Below, one piece after another: positions 25,215 through 34,210 of a DNA stretch of 61,794 bases. This DNA comes from Gemmatimonadaceae bacterium (GTDB lineage Bacteria; Gemmatimonadota; Gemmatimonadetes; Gemmatimonadales; Gemmatimonadaceae): contig JADGQR010000121.1 of assembly GCA_017881685.1 (NCBI GenBank), positions 1 to 61,794 of the forward strand, written 5' to 3'. The translations under genes were made by a program, and so were the position numbers. Positions within the stretch are counted from its first letter, which is position 1, and every line of letters begins with the position of its first letter. The notes below the pieces were generated by a model that worked only from the letters and a program-made list of their open reading frames with translations, made no database searches and was not told the DNA's origin.

Positions 25215-26688
25215 AGCTTCGACTTGGGCTTTAGCGCTGACGCTTGCCGTCGCCTGTAAGGGCGACCGGCAAGCGTCGCGTGGTGTTCCCACCTCCGCCG
25301 CTGCTCGCGGACCCGACCAGATAGCTCTCCGCGTTCCGCTCAAGGGCGGCACCGCGCACGCGTACTTGAGTCCGCGGTTCGATTCCGCCATTTGGACTCT
25401 CCAGGGAGTTCCCGCGATCGACCGCGTCCTCGGGTTCGATACCGATGGCGGCGTCGTAGCGTTCGTCGATCAGAAAGGACTTCCCCGACGGCTCGATCTC
25501 AGGGCGGGCGAGGTCAGAACCGCATCGAAGGAAAAATTGTCCGGTCTCGCCTCAGCGAATGGTGTCGATCTGTTCGGCATCACGGTCAAGGGCGACGTGT
25601 TGCGGCTGTCACCAAGCGGCGACTGGACCTTCAAACCGCCTTCTGCGGCACGATGGGTTTTTCCGCAGCCGAACGGATCGGCTGTCGTTGCAGGGAACCA
25701 GGGATCGAGCACAAAGCTGTGGCTGATTCATCCCACTGACGATCAGATTCTTCAGACAGCTTCGGTGCCGCTGGCTTCACGGGGGGTCAGGACACAGATC
25801 GGCGACCGGCTTTACTTCACGGTTGATGCCGGCCTCACCGGTGTGAAGACGCGCGATCTGTCGCCACTGAAGGACGTGCGATTGAAAGAATCCGTCATCG
25901 CAATCGTTCCAACGCCGAGCGGTGACCGACTTTTCATAGCGCTCAAGGGATCGAACAGCCTGACCATAATAGACCGTTACACCGATGCGATCGCGGGTAC
26001 AGTCGATCTTCCCGGAAAGCCTTCCGAGATCCGCATGGATCCTCTCGGTCAGGCCATCCTCGTTCGTCCGGCGTCTGGCGGAGATTCCGCCTGGATAGTG
26101 GGAGTCGGCAGCGACCGTGTCGACGGCACGCTTCGAACCGCATGGCGCGAAGATCTGCCGGCGTTCGTGCCGGGTTCAGTCATCGCCGCCGTGCGCGGAC
26201 CCGACGTAACAATGGTCGATGCTGCTAATCTTCAGGACATGAACACCATCAAGGGTGGCGCAGCCGATTTCTGGTATTTCTTCACATGGAACGGCTTCCG
26301 TCCACGATCGGCTGATCTCGACCGGCCAGTGACGTTCGGTTCGTCCGAGAGCGCCGCCGCATCCAACTCAGCGGCGCCGAGAACCGACAGCTTCCCTCCG
26401 CCGCCGATTCGCGACACCGCGCCATCGATGGTCGTTCCACCTCCATCGCTGACACCGCCGCAAGCGGGTTACCTGGTATCCTTCGCTGCCGTGCTCACTT
26501 CACAGAAAGCGACTGAGGTGGCGGCAGCGATAACCATCGACGGCGCTCACCCGCGAGTTGCGCCCACCGAGGCCGGCGGGACGACTATTTATCGTGTAGT
26601 GCTCGGGCCCTACCCGACCCGTGAAGAGGCAGAAAAAGTGGGAAGAGATTCAAAGCGACAATACTGGGTTTACGAGGCATCGAAGTGA
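25168..26688 (+). CDS. SPOR-domain lipoprotein with beta-propeller; start codon unusual
   Basis: The ORF track starts at TTG 25366, but the frame stays open upstream to 25114 and encodes TWALALTLAVACKGD, a convincing lipoprotein signal with lipobox AVAC. No ATG, GTG or TTG exists in that stretch; the best candidate is CTG 25168, 46 nt inside the previous gene, hence the coordinates given. The middle (FDTDGGVVAFVDQ, IVPTPSGDRLFIALKGSNSLTIID) looks like a YncE-type propeller; a Pro/Ser-rich linker leads to a C-terminal SPOR domain (GYLVSFAAVLTSQKATEVAA, YRVVLGPYPTREEAEK), which binds denuded septal peptidoglycan. The next gene overlaps by GTGA. Confidence 0.7.
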   Translation: MEANRTGHSRWDQVSRASTWALALTLAVACKGDRQASRGVPTSAAARGPDQIALRVPLKGGTAHAYLSPRFDSAIWTLQGVPAIDRVLGFDTDGGVVAFVDQKGLPRRLDLRAGEVRTASKEKLSGLASANGVDLFGITVKGDVLRLSPSGDWTFKPPSAARWVFPQPNGSAVVAGNQGSSTKLWLIHPTDDQILQTASVPLASRGVRTQIGDRLYFTVDAGLTGVKTRDLSPLKDVRLKESVIAIVPTPSGDRLFIALKGSNSLTIIDRYTDAIAGTVDLPGKPSEIRMDPLGQAILVRPASGGDSAWIVGVGSDRVDGTLRTAWREDLPAFVPGSVIAAVRGPDVTMVDAANLQDMNTIKGGAADFWYFFTWNGFRPRSADLDRPVTFGSSESAAASNSAAPRTDSFPPPPIRDTAPSMVVPPPSLTPPQAGYLVSFAAVLTSQKATEVAAAITIDGAHPRVAPTEAGGTTIYRVVLGPYPTREEAEKVGRDSKRQYWVYEASK

Positions 26689-27971
26689 CGGCTCCGATGG
26701 GCCGCGCGCCTGGCGGCGCATACGAGGGAGCCGGGCGCCAGACAGCCGTTGCGGTTCGCGGATGTTCATCGGTACTCGTCACTTCTGACGATCTGGTCGC
26801 CGCCGCGCATGTTGCAATCGGTATCGGACTGGCCGAAAGCGCACACCGTCTGGTGATGATCGGCGACCTGGGAGGAGAAGTTCCTCCGCTCCAGGCACTC
26901 GTCGGCGATGAAGACTCTCACGGCATCTACGACAGCTTCGAATTCGGAACGTCGTTCGGAAGAATCGCGCGCGAGGTGAACGGCGCGCCGAATCTTTTCA
27001 TTATGCCGGGCGGCACCGAATCGCCGGCGACGGAAGCCATTCTCTCGAGCGGGCGCTGGCAGGAATTCGCGTCGGAGTTTGCGAAAGCCGACGAGCTGCT
27101 TCTTCTCGTCGTTGCATCGACAGCGCCTGGACTCGCGAAGCTTGCTGCTCAGGTCGACGGCGTTGTGCTCGTCGGAATCCAGAAACTGGACGCTGCTCCG
27201 GACGCCACCGTGCTCGCCAGGGTTCCTCATCCGAGCGTAGTACCGCCACCGCGAATCGTCATGCGGCCGGCACCGGAGCCGTTGTCCCCGCTGAAGATCG
27301 GTATCATCGCGGCGATCGTTCTTGCTGCGGGAATTGCTGGCGGCGCGTACTATGCGCGATCCAGAACGCCGGCGAAGCCAGCCCCAGTTGCTGCTGCGCC
27401 CGTCGATTCCGCCAAGGCGGATTCGGCCGCGGCTCCGCGCGCCATGGCGGTCGCGCCCGTGAACCCGGGCGACTCGGCAAATGCAACGCCATTTTCTGTA
27501 GAAATTCTCGCCGCAAACACGGCTGAGGGTGCTAACTTTGAGTTGAAGCGCCATGGCGCGGTGATGCCGTCGGCCACTATCTCGCTCGTCCCGATTGGAG
27601 ATACTGAAGCCACGTGGTACAAGGTGTACGCCGGCGTATTTCCGGATTCACTTGGGGCTGAACGGTTGCTCGGATCGCTGCGCCGTCGAAGGGTGGTGGC
27701 TGATTCCGCGGGATCGGTTGTTCGCGTGCCGCTGGCGTTGCTTGTCGACAGCGTGCCCGCGGCAGGGGGAGCAGATGCCCTCTTTCGGGACAAGGTTCAG
27801 AATTATGCGGGGCGCGGCATTCCGGTTTACGGGCTGACGCAGCGCGATGGCAGCATCAAGCTGTACACGGGCGCATTCGAGCGTCCTGAACAGTCTTCGC
27901 TGGCAGTCTCCGCATTGCGAGTCGCCGGGCTCACACCAGTGCTGGCATACAGAACAGGGAGAATTCCGTAG
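26685..27971 (+). CDS. Membrane protein with P-loop-less BY-kinase/ParA-like domain and SPOR-like repeats
   Basis: 428 aa, GTG start overlapping the upstream stop (GTGA). Residues ~25-185 have the strand-helix order of CpsD/MinD-type ATPases (SVLVTSDD..., VMIGDLGG, LLLLVVASTAPGL, GVVLVGIQKL), but the Walker A position lacks any GKT/GKS, so nucleotide hydrolysis is unlikely. A membrane helix follows (KIGIIAAIVLAAGIAGGAYYA, ~210), then an Ala/Pro linker and two SPOR-like modules (TPFSVEILAAN... and VPLALLVDSV...IKLYTGAFE). Topology suggests a cytoplasmic head and a periplasmic peptidoglycan-binding tail. Its stop overlaps the smc GTG. Confidence 0.75.
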   Translation: MTAPMGRAPGGAYEGAGRQTAVAVRGCSSVLVTSDDLVAAAHVAIGIGLAESAHRLVMIGDLGGEVPPLQALVGDEDSHGIYDSFEFGTSFGRIAREVNGAPNLFIMPGGTESPATEAILSSGRWQEFASEFAKADELLLLVVASTAPGLAKLAAQVDGVVLVGIQKLDAAPDATVLARVPHPSVVPPPRIVMRPAPEPLSPLKIGIIAAIVLAAGIAGGAYYARSRTPAKPAPVAAAPVDSAKADSAAAPRAMAVAPVNPGDSANATPFSVEILAANTAEGANFELKRHGAVMPSATISLVPIGDTEATWYKVYAGVFPDSLGAERLLGSLRRRRVVADSAGSVVRVPLALLVDSVPAAGGADALFRDKVQNYAGRGIPVYGLTQRDGSIKLYTGAFERPEQSSLAVSALRVAGLTPVLAYRTGRIP

Positions 27972-30900
27972 TGCGTCTGACGAAGCTCGAGCTGCAAGGA
28001 TTCAAATCATTCGCCGACGAAACCGAGCTCGTTTTCGAGCCCGGCATAACGGCGATCGTCGGACCAAACGGCTGCGGCAAATCCAACGTCTCCGACGCGG
28101 TTCGCTGGGTGCTCGGCGAACAGCGCGCGCGTGCGTTGCGTGGCGCGAAGATGGAAGAGGTGATCTTCCAGGGATCGTCTGCACGACGACCCGTGAACAT
28201 CGCCGAAGTCTCGCTCCACTTCGAGAACGACGACGGCGCACTCGGCGTTCCATTCCGCGAAGTCGTCATCACGCGCAGACTGAGCCGATCGGGCGAGAGC
28301 GACTATCTGCTCAACAACGCTCCGTGCCGCCTTCGCGACATTCACGACATGGTTCGCGGAACCGGCCTCGGTGCAGACTCCGGCGTCGTGATCGAAGCCA
28401 AGATGATCGACGCCCTTCTTTCCGACCGGCCTGACGAGCGACGCGAGCTTTTTGAAGAGGCCGCCGGCGTCGGTTTGTACCGCGACCGAAAGAGATCGTC
28501 AGAGCGTCGTCTTGAAGAGACAGGCGTGGATCTCGGTCGGCTCGACGATCTGATCTCCGAGGTCCAGACTCAGGTCAGATCACTGGCCCGCCAGCGTCGC
28601 CGCGCGGAAAAGCATGTCGACATAATGTCGCGACGCTACACGGTGGAGATTGCGCTTGCCGCTCGCGAGATGGACGCGTGGAAGGAAGAGCTTGCGCACC
28701 TCGAGGCGAGAGTCGCCGAGCTTCGCAGCGAAGTGCCTGCGTCTGAAGAGAGCGTCGCTGCGGCTGAAGCCGCACGCGATGCGGCACACGGTACACGCGC
28801 AGCAGCCGAAGCGCGTCGCGGTGAGCTCGCACGACTCGTTGCCGAGCAGCGCGAGAGCACTCTGGGCCTTCGTTCGGAGATTGCCGTCGCAGAGGAGAGA
28901 CAGCGCAATGCGCTCGCGCGTCGAGAGCGCGCGGAACAGGAGCGCCAGGAAGGTGGCTCGACCGTCGAGCGCGTCAGCGATGAGCTCGAGACCGCGGTCG
29001 TCCATCGCAGTCAGCTCGAAGCCGAGCTCGCACTGGCCAACGCTGCCCTCGCCGGTCATGCATCAGAAGAAGAAGCTGTTCGCACCGCACTCGCATCGGC
29101 GCGCGCCGCTGTCGAGACGGCCGAGCGAGCCGTTCGCGAGATGCGCGAGGCCGCCCATCGTCATGCGCTCGACCGGCAGGGTGCGGAACGCGAGCTTCAG
29201 GACCTCGCCGCAAGACGCGAGACTCTGCTCGAGGAACAGTCCCAGCTTTCAGATAACGAAGCTGCGATCCGTCGCGAGCTGACGGAGATCGAGGAATCGC
29301 TGCAGTCCGCGCGCGCGAAAAGCGGTGCGATGACCGCGGAGCATCAGAGCGCACAGATGGCTGTTCGCGCCGCTCGTGAAGCTGATTCGGCAGCGCGATC
29401 TGCTGTGCTTCGGGCCGAGGAGGCACACACCGCGCTTGCGAGCAAGCTGAACGCACTTGAAGGTCTCGAGAGAGAGCGTGTTGGACTCGCACCAGCAGCC
29501 GCCAGGCTTCTCAAGGACAAGTCGCAGTTCAGCGAGGGCAGCGTAATCGGTCCGTTGAGCGATTACATCAGCACGGACGCAGCATCGGCTTCGCTCGTCG
29601 AGCGCTTCCTTGGTGCGACCATACACGCGGTGCTGGTGAAGGACAGAGAGACGGCAGATGCGATTCGAGCCTGGCATGCGGCGACGAATCCGGGGCCGCT
29701 GCTTCTCCTGCCTGTCGATTCGATCAATGCGTCGCACACTGACGGTGATGGTTCACTCGAAGAGCTGTCGCGCCTCGTAAAGTCGGAGTCACCTGCCGCT
29801 CACTGGGTGAGGGCGCTGCTCGGTCGCGTGACACCCATCGAGAATGGAACTGGTTTCGTCGATTCACGCGGTGCGATCTGGCTTCCGGCAAATGTTGCGG
29901 GCCCCGGTCCGCTTCGACGTCGCGCAGAAATCAGCGAGTCGAGACGTGATCTTTCAGAGGCAGACAGAACGCGCGCATCGGCTGCTGAAAACGCCACGTC
30001 GGTACGAGCCACGCTCGAAGCAGCCGATCGCGCTGCGGCAGCTGCTCAGGACAACTCGGTTGCCGCATCGCGTGCCGCTTCCGAAGCCGAAGATCAGTTC
30101 ACCGCCGTTACGCGCCGCCATCACCGCGCGCTCAAGGAAGTCGGCGACGCCTCTGCACTTCTCGAGCGTCTCGCGTCGCGCGAGCTGACGCTCACGGAGA
30201 CAGTCGAGCACATTGCCGCGGCGATCGTCGAAAAGGAAACGGGAATTGCGCAGCAGGAGCAGATTGTCGCCGACGCTCGACACTTACTCGCCAAAACCGA
30301 AGCACAGCAGGATGAAGCAAGAGATCGCAGAACGAACAGTCAGATTGCGAGCGCACAGGCTCAGGCGCGGCTCCAGGTGGCTAGCGATCGCGAGCGTCAC
30401 CTGCGGGAAGAGTTCACGTCAGCCAACGCGCGACTCGAGTCGCTCCAGTCGGAGCTCAGCACTCTTTCCGCCGCTGACGGCGAGCTTGCGCAACAGCTAT
30501 CGAGCTGGCAGCTCGACCTCGAGGCGCGGCAGGCAACGCTCGAAGATGCGGAGACGCGTCTGGCAAATGCCGAGCTTGCCGTCAAGACAACCGACGAGCG
30601 TCTCGAGAATGCGGAGCATGAGCTGACGGACATACGTCATCGCTCGGCGGCGCTCGTCGAGGAGCTGCATCACTCCGAGCTTCGTCTGACCGAGCTGTCG
30701 GGTCGTCGTGCGGCAATCCGCGAGCGCCTCGAGACGGAATGGAGAAAGCCCCTCGAAGAGCTGATGCAAAACCTGTCGCCACTGGATACCGGCGACGACG
30801 AGCTTCGCGCAGAAGCCACGCACCTTCGCGAACAGCTCGAGGCGCTGGGGCCGGTTAACCCGCTCGCGATCGAGGAGCATGAAGAAGAGCAGAAACGACT

Positions 30901-31507
30901 CGAGCTACTGATGTCGCAGCGCGCCGATCTCCAGGCTGCGAAGCTTTCGCTTCAGCAGGCTATCAGGGAGATCGACACCACCGCCCGCGAACTCTTCCTC
31001 ACGACGTTCGTGCAGGTTCGTGAAAACTTCCGCAAGATTTTCATGACGCTATTCGGAGGCGGCGAGTGCGATCTTCGGCTCGAGAATCCCGAATCACCTC
31101 TCGACGGCGACATCGAAATCCATGCTGCTCCGCGCGGAAAGCGCACTCAGCGAATTCATCTTCTTTCAAGCGGCGAGCGCGCTCTTGTGGCTCTCTCGCT
31201 TCTGTTCGGCATCTTCCTCACGAAGCCGAGCCCGTTCTGCCTCATGGATGAGGTGGACGCTCCTCTCGACGACGCCAACATTGGACGGTTCGTGCGAATG
31301 CTGAACGAGTTCAAGGCTAATACACAGTTTATCGTGATCACGCACAATCCACGCACGACCACCGAGGCCGCCGATGCGGTTTACGGCGTAACGATGCAGG
31401 AGCCTGGAGTTTCGTCGCTTGTCAGCGTGCACATGAAGGGTGCAGCTGTCGAGGATGCGATCGCTGGCAATCTGTCAGCGGCCGAGCCTGCCGCACTGAG
31501 CGCCTGA
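27971..31507 (+). CDS. smc: Chromosome segregation protein SMC
   Basis: Structural-maintenance-of-chromosomes ATPase, 1,178 aa. N-terminal Walker A GPNGCGKSNVSDAVRWVLGE; long Ala/Glu/Arg coiled coil; hinge near 510-640 (SEGSVIGPLSDYI, GATIHAVLVKD); second coiled coil; C-terminal signature LLSSGERALVALSLL (LSSGE rather than LSGGE) and Walker B PFCLMDEVDAPLDD. GTG start at 27971 shares one base with the upstream TAG. Co-transcription with two SPOR-domain genes would put chromosome condensation and septal-wall proteins under one promoter. No scpA/scpB in the window. Confidence 0.97.
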   Translation: MRLTKLELQGFKSFADETELVFEPGITAIVGPNGCGKSNVSDAVRWVLGEQRARALRGAKMEEVIFQGSSARRPVNIAEVSLHFENDDGALGVPFREVVITRRLSRSGESDYLLNNAPCRLRDIHDMVRGTGLGADSGVVIEAKMIDALLSDRPDERRELFEEAAGVGLYRDRKRSSERRLEETGVDLGRLDDLISEVQTQVRSLARQRRRAEKHVDIMSRRYTVEIALAAREMDAWKEELAHLEARVAELRSEVPASEESVAAAEAARDAAHGTRAAAEARRGELARLVAEQRESTLGLRSEIAVAEERQRNALARRERAEQERQEGGSTVERVSDELETAVVHRSQLEAELALANAALAGHASEEEAVRTALASARAAVETAERAVREMREAAHRHALDRQGAERELQDLAARRETLLEEQSQLSDNEAAIRRELTEIEESLQSARAKSGAMTAEHQSAQMAVRAAREADSAARSAVLRAEEAHTALASKLNALEGLERERVGLAPAAARLLKDKSQFSEGSVIGPLSDYISTDAASASLVERFLGATIHAVLVKDRETADAIRAWHAATNPGPLLLLPVDSINASHTDGDGSLEELSRLVKSESPAAHWVRALLGRVTPIENGTGFVDSRGAIWLPANVAGPGPLRRRAEISESRRDLSEADRTRASAAENATSVRATLEAADRAAAAAQDNSVAASRAASEAEDQFTAVTRRHHRALKEVGDASALLERLASRELTLTETVEHIAAAIVEKETGIAQQEQIVADARHLLAKTEAQQDEARDRRTNSQIASAQAQARLQVASDRERHLREEFTSANARLESLQSELSTLSAADGELAQQLSSWQLDLEARQATLEDAETRLANAELAVKTTDERLENAEHELTDIRHRSAALVEELHHSELRLTELSGRRAAIRERLETEWRKPLEELMQNLSPLDTGDDELRAEATHLREQLEALGPVNPLAIEEHEEEQKRLELLMSQRADLQAAKLSLQQAIREIDTTARELFLTTFVQVRENFRKIFMTLFGGGECDLRLENPESPLDGDIEIHAAPRGKRTQRIHLLSSGERALVALSLLFGIFLTKPSPFCLMDEVDAPLDDANIGRFVRMLNEFKANTQFIVITHNPRTTTEAADAVYGVTMQEPGVSSLVSVHMKGAAVEDAIAGNLSAAEPAALSA

Positions 31508-31508
31508 C

Positions 31509-32543
31509 ATGCTGGTAGTCATGCAGCACGGCGCGGCCTCGGCTGAGGTCGATAGGGTGGTCTCGGTCATCAAGGAGATGGGCTATGACGCTCGTCCAAT
31601 GCCGGGGGCCCAGCGCACCGCGATCGGGGTTGTCGGTAACGATGGGCGAGTGAACGCATCGCGTCTCGCGGCACTGCCTGGTGTGCAAGAGATCATCCAT
31701 GTCACCAAGCCGTACAAGCAGGTGTCGCGTGAGTGGAAACCCGAGAGCACGATAGTGACGATCGCCCCGGGTGTTTCATTCGGCGGCACTGACATTCCGA
31801 TAATCTCAGGTCCCTGCTCCGTCGAATCGGAGGAGCAGATTCTCGAAGCAGCGCATGCAGTTGTTGCAGCGGGTGGAACGGCACTCCGTGGAGGCGCGTT
31901 CAAACCACGCAGCTCGCCGTATTCGTTTCAGGGTCTTGGAAAGAAAGGCCTCGAGCTGCTCGCTCTTGCGCGTCGAGAAACCGGATTGCCGATCGTGACC
32001 GAAGCGATGGATGATGAAGGCGCACACATCGTTGCCGAAATCGCCGACTGCATTCAGGTCGGCGCGCGCAACATGCAGAACTATTCGCTGCTCAAGTCGG
32101 TCGGAAGAATTGGGAAGCCAGTGTTGCTGAAACGTGGCATGGCAGCGACGATTGCCGATCTTCTTCTCAGCGCGGAATACATCCTGTCGGAAGGGAACTC
32201 TCAGGTGATACTCTGTGAGCGCGGCGTGAGAAGCTTCGATCCGTCATCGCGGAACATGTTCGATCTCACAGCGATACCGACCGTTCACAAGCTCTCGCAT
32301 CTTCCGATTGTCGGAGATCCGAGCCATGGCACCGGCATTCGTGACAAGGTTACGCCGATGGCGCGTGCGGCTCTCGCCGCAGGCGCGGATGGAATAATCG
32401 TCGAGATGCATCCGCATCCCGACAACGCGCTTTCGGATGGTGCTCAGTCGCTGTTCCCCGATCAGCTCGCGACACTCGTCGAAGAGCTTCGCGCAGTTGC
32501 CGCCGCTATTGGACGTCGTGTAACTCCATCACCTGCTGCATAA
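31509..32543 (+). CDS. aroF: 3-deoxy-7-phosphoheptulonate synthase (AroA-beta type)
   Basis: First enzyme of the shikimate pathway, condensing PEP and erythrose 4-phosphate. Type I-beta architecture: N-terminal ~75-residue ferredoxin/ACT-like regulatory domain (MLVVMQHGAASAEVDRVV), then the TIM barrel with ISGPCSVESEEQI, LRGGAFKPRSSPYSFQG, VLLKRGMAATIADLL, GDPSHGTG and GIIVEMHPHPDNALSDG. Starts one nucleotide after the smc stop. Confidence 0.95.
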   Translation: MLVVMQHGAASAEVDRVVSVIKEMGYDARPMPGAQRTAIGVVGNDGRVNASRLAALPGVQEIIHVTKPYKQVSREWKPESTIVTIAPGVSFGGTDIPIISGPCSVESEEQILEAAHAVVAAGGTALRGGAFKPRSSPYSFQGLGKKGLELLALARRETGLPIVTEAMDDEGAHIVAEIADCIQVGARNMQNYSLLKSVGRIGKPVLLKRGMAATIADLLLSAEYILSEGNSQVILCERGVRSFDPSSRNMFDLTAIPTVHKLSHLPIVGDPSHGTGIRDKVTPMARAALAAGADGIIVEMHPHPDNALSDGAQSLFPDQLATLVEELRAVAAAIGRRVTPSPAA

Positions 32544-32579
32544 GCGCTCCGCAGGAACGGTTGTTGCCCAAACGGGTAC

Positions 32580-33254
32580 ATGACTTACATGAAAATACTT
32601 GCAACGATAATCGCAATCGGCGCAGCCGTCAGCGTTCAGGCTCAGACTCCCGACGCAGTCATGAAGCGGGCGGCGAGCGCATATACCGAGATGAAGACCA
32701 TCCGGGCCGAGTTCGAGCAGACGATCACCAATCCGCTCACCGGTACGAATGCGACTTCGCGTGGCGTGATGTTTCGCCAGTCGCCGAATCTTCTGTCAGT
32801 GAACTTCACGTCGCCGAAGGGCGATCGCGTTGTCGCAGACGGAACGTCGCTCTGGGTTTATCTGCCCAGCACCGCACCGGGACAGGTCATTCGCCTCCCC
32901 GCGAATGGAAAGAGCGCGATTGCTCTCGTCGAGCCGGGGGAGCTCTTTCTCAATTCTCCCTCATCGCGCTACGACATGGCTTCGGGCGGTTCAGCGACGG
33001 TCTCCGGGAGAAGGGCAAACATCGTCACGCTCGTTCCGAAGAAGGCGAACAATGTCTTCACTCGCGCGAAAGTATGGGTCGACGCGCAGGATGCGAGCAT
33101 TCGGCAGTTCGAGGTTGTTGACGTCAACGGGCTGACGCGAGTGGTGACGATCACCCGGCTCCAGATGAACGTTGGAGTTCCTGCGTCTGAGTTTCATTTC
33201 ACGCCGCCCAGGAACGTGCGAGTTCTGGATTCCGCCGCGATGTCGGGCAACTAG
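32580..33254 (+). CDS. lolA: Outer-membrane lipoprotein carrier protein LolA
   Basis: Periplasmic chaperone that carries lipoproteins from LolCDE to the outer membrane. Signal peptide MKILATIIAIGAAVSVQAQ (true start may be ATG 32589 rather than 32580). The LolA unclosed beta-barrel pattern is clear: TIRAEFEQTITNP, SRGVMFRQSPNLLSVNF, DGTSLWVYLP, and DVNGLTRVVTITRLQ. Fits the many lipoproteins encoded nearby. Confidence 0.92.
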   Translation: MTYMKILATIIAIGAAVSVQAQTPDAVMKRAASAYTEMKTIRAEFEQTITNPLTGTNATSRGVMFRQSPNLLSVNFTSPKGDRVVADGTSLWVYLPSTAPGQVIRLPANGKSAIALVEPGELFLNSPSSRYDMASGGSATVSGRRANIVTLVPKKANNVFTRAKVWVDAQDASIRQFEVVDVNGLTRVVTITRLQMNVGVPASEFHFTPPRNVRVLDSAAMSGN

Positions 33255-33346
33255 CTGACCGCCGACTGCTGACTGCCTTAACGACAAAGAACCGTTCGGC
33301 GATTTACCCGTTTCTGGCAGTCAGCCATTAGCGGTTAGCCGTCAGC
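33254..33346. repeat. Imperfect inverted repeat between convergent genes
   Basis: GCTGAC at the left edge and GTCAGC at the right edge are the outer ends of an interrupted palindrome whose inner arms are GCTGACTGCC (left) and GGCAGTCAGCC (right). It fills the whole gap between lolA and the DUF2520 gene, so it probably ends both transcripts. Not obviously the same family as the 21.4-kb repeat. Confidence 0.6.
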
Positions 33347-33349
33347 GCT

Positions 33350-34210
33350 TTACCTAAGTAGCAGTATCTTCCTCATCTCTTCAATCCGCTCGGGGTCTGT
33401 CCCCCCTCTCGCCGCAATCTCGAGCGCAGCAAGCGACATCCGCTTGTACACCGCACGAGCCTCAGGATCGCTCCTGATAGCTTCCAGGTGGCGCATGATG
33501 GTATCGGTCTCTCCGCGCATGACGGGACCCGTGAGCGCCTCCTCAGCCGGCGTGTCGGAGATGTTCGACACCGCGCCTTCCATGAGACTGTGCACAGCCT
33601 GCTGCGCGCTGCGCTCCGGAATTCCGAGACCAGTCAGCATCTGAGTGGCAACAGCGGCGAGCACGATTGGAAAGTTGGAGCTCATCACCGCAGCAGCGTG
33701 ATAGACTCCCTTTGCGCCTGCGGGAATATCCAATGTCCTCGCGCCGACATGACCCGCGAGACGGCGCGAGGTGGCCCTCGCCTGATCGTCGCCGTCGATT
33801 CCAATCCACGCGCGCCGCAGAAGCTCAGGCGCGCGATCCGGGTTCGCGAACGGTACGAGCGGATGAAAAGTCCCGCCGCTCAATCCAACTTCGGCGAGAT
33901 GAAGCATCAGCCCGGGCTCAGCTCCACCCGATGTGTGGACGACCACCGTGCCTGAAGCAAGACGTCCACGACCACCCTTCCCTCGCTCGGCGATCAGCTC
34001 CTCGAGAGCGTCATCGATCTGATCGTCACGGACCGCCACGATGACAGCGTTTGCATTCGCAATCGCAATCGGCAATGGTCCCGTCGAAGTAGTCCACGCC
34101 GAGGGCCGGTGACCGTGCAGGCCCAGAACATCGAGTCCTGCTGCGCGAAAGGCGCGGAACAAACCGCGCCCGACCTGACCCGCACCGATGATGAAGACTC
34201 GTTCCGTCAC
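33350..34210 (-). CDS. Rossmann-like/DUF2520 domain dehydrogenase-like protein
   Basis: N-terminal NAD(P)-binding Rossmann domain with FIIGAGQVGRGLFRAFRAAG, middle segment VVVHTSGGAEPGLM and GGTFHPLVPFANPD, and a C-terminal all-helical DUF2520 domain (GVYHAAAVMSSNFPIVLAA). This family resembles 6-phosphogluconate and ketopantoate reductases; a role as an alternative ketopantoate reductase has been proposed for some relatives, unproven here. GTG start overlapping the ctpA stop as GTGA. Confidence 0.88.
   Translation of the reverse strand: MTERVFIIGAGQVGRGLFRAFRAAGLDVLGLHGHRPSAWTTSTGPLPIAIANANAVIVAVRDDQIDDALEELIAERGKGGRGRLASGTVVVHTSGGAEPGLMLHLAEVGLSGGTFHPLVPFANPDRAPELLRRAWIGIDGDDQARATSRRLAGHVGARTLDIPAGAKGVYHAAAVMSSNFPIVLAAVATQMLTGLGIPERSAQQAVHSLMEGAVSNISDTPAEEALTGPVMRGETDTIMRHLEAIRSDPEARAVYKRMSLAALEIAARGGTDPERIEEMRKILLLR

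Noticed and set aside
28575-30880. Many long ORFs opposite or out of frame with smc
   Set aside because: They are high-GC shadow frames; their products are Arg/Ser-rich with no family features, while the smc frame is fully explained.
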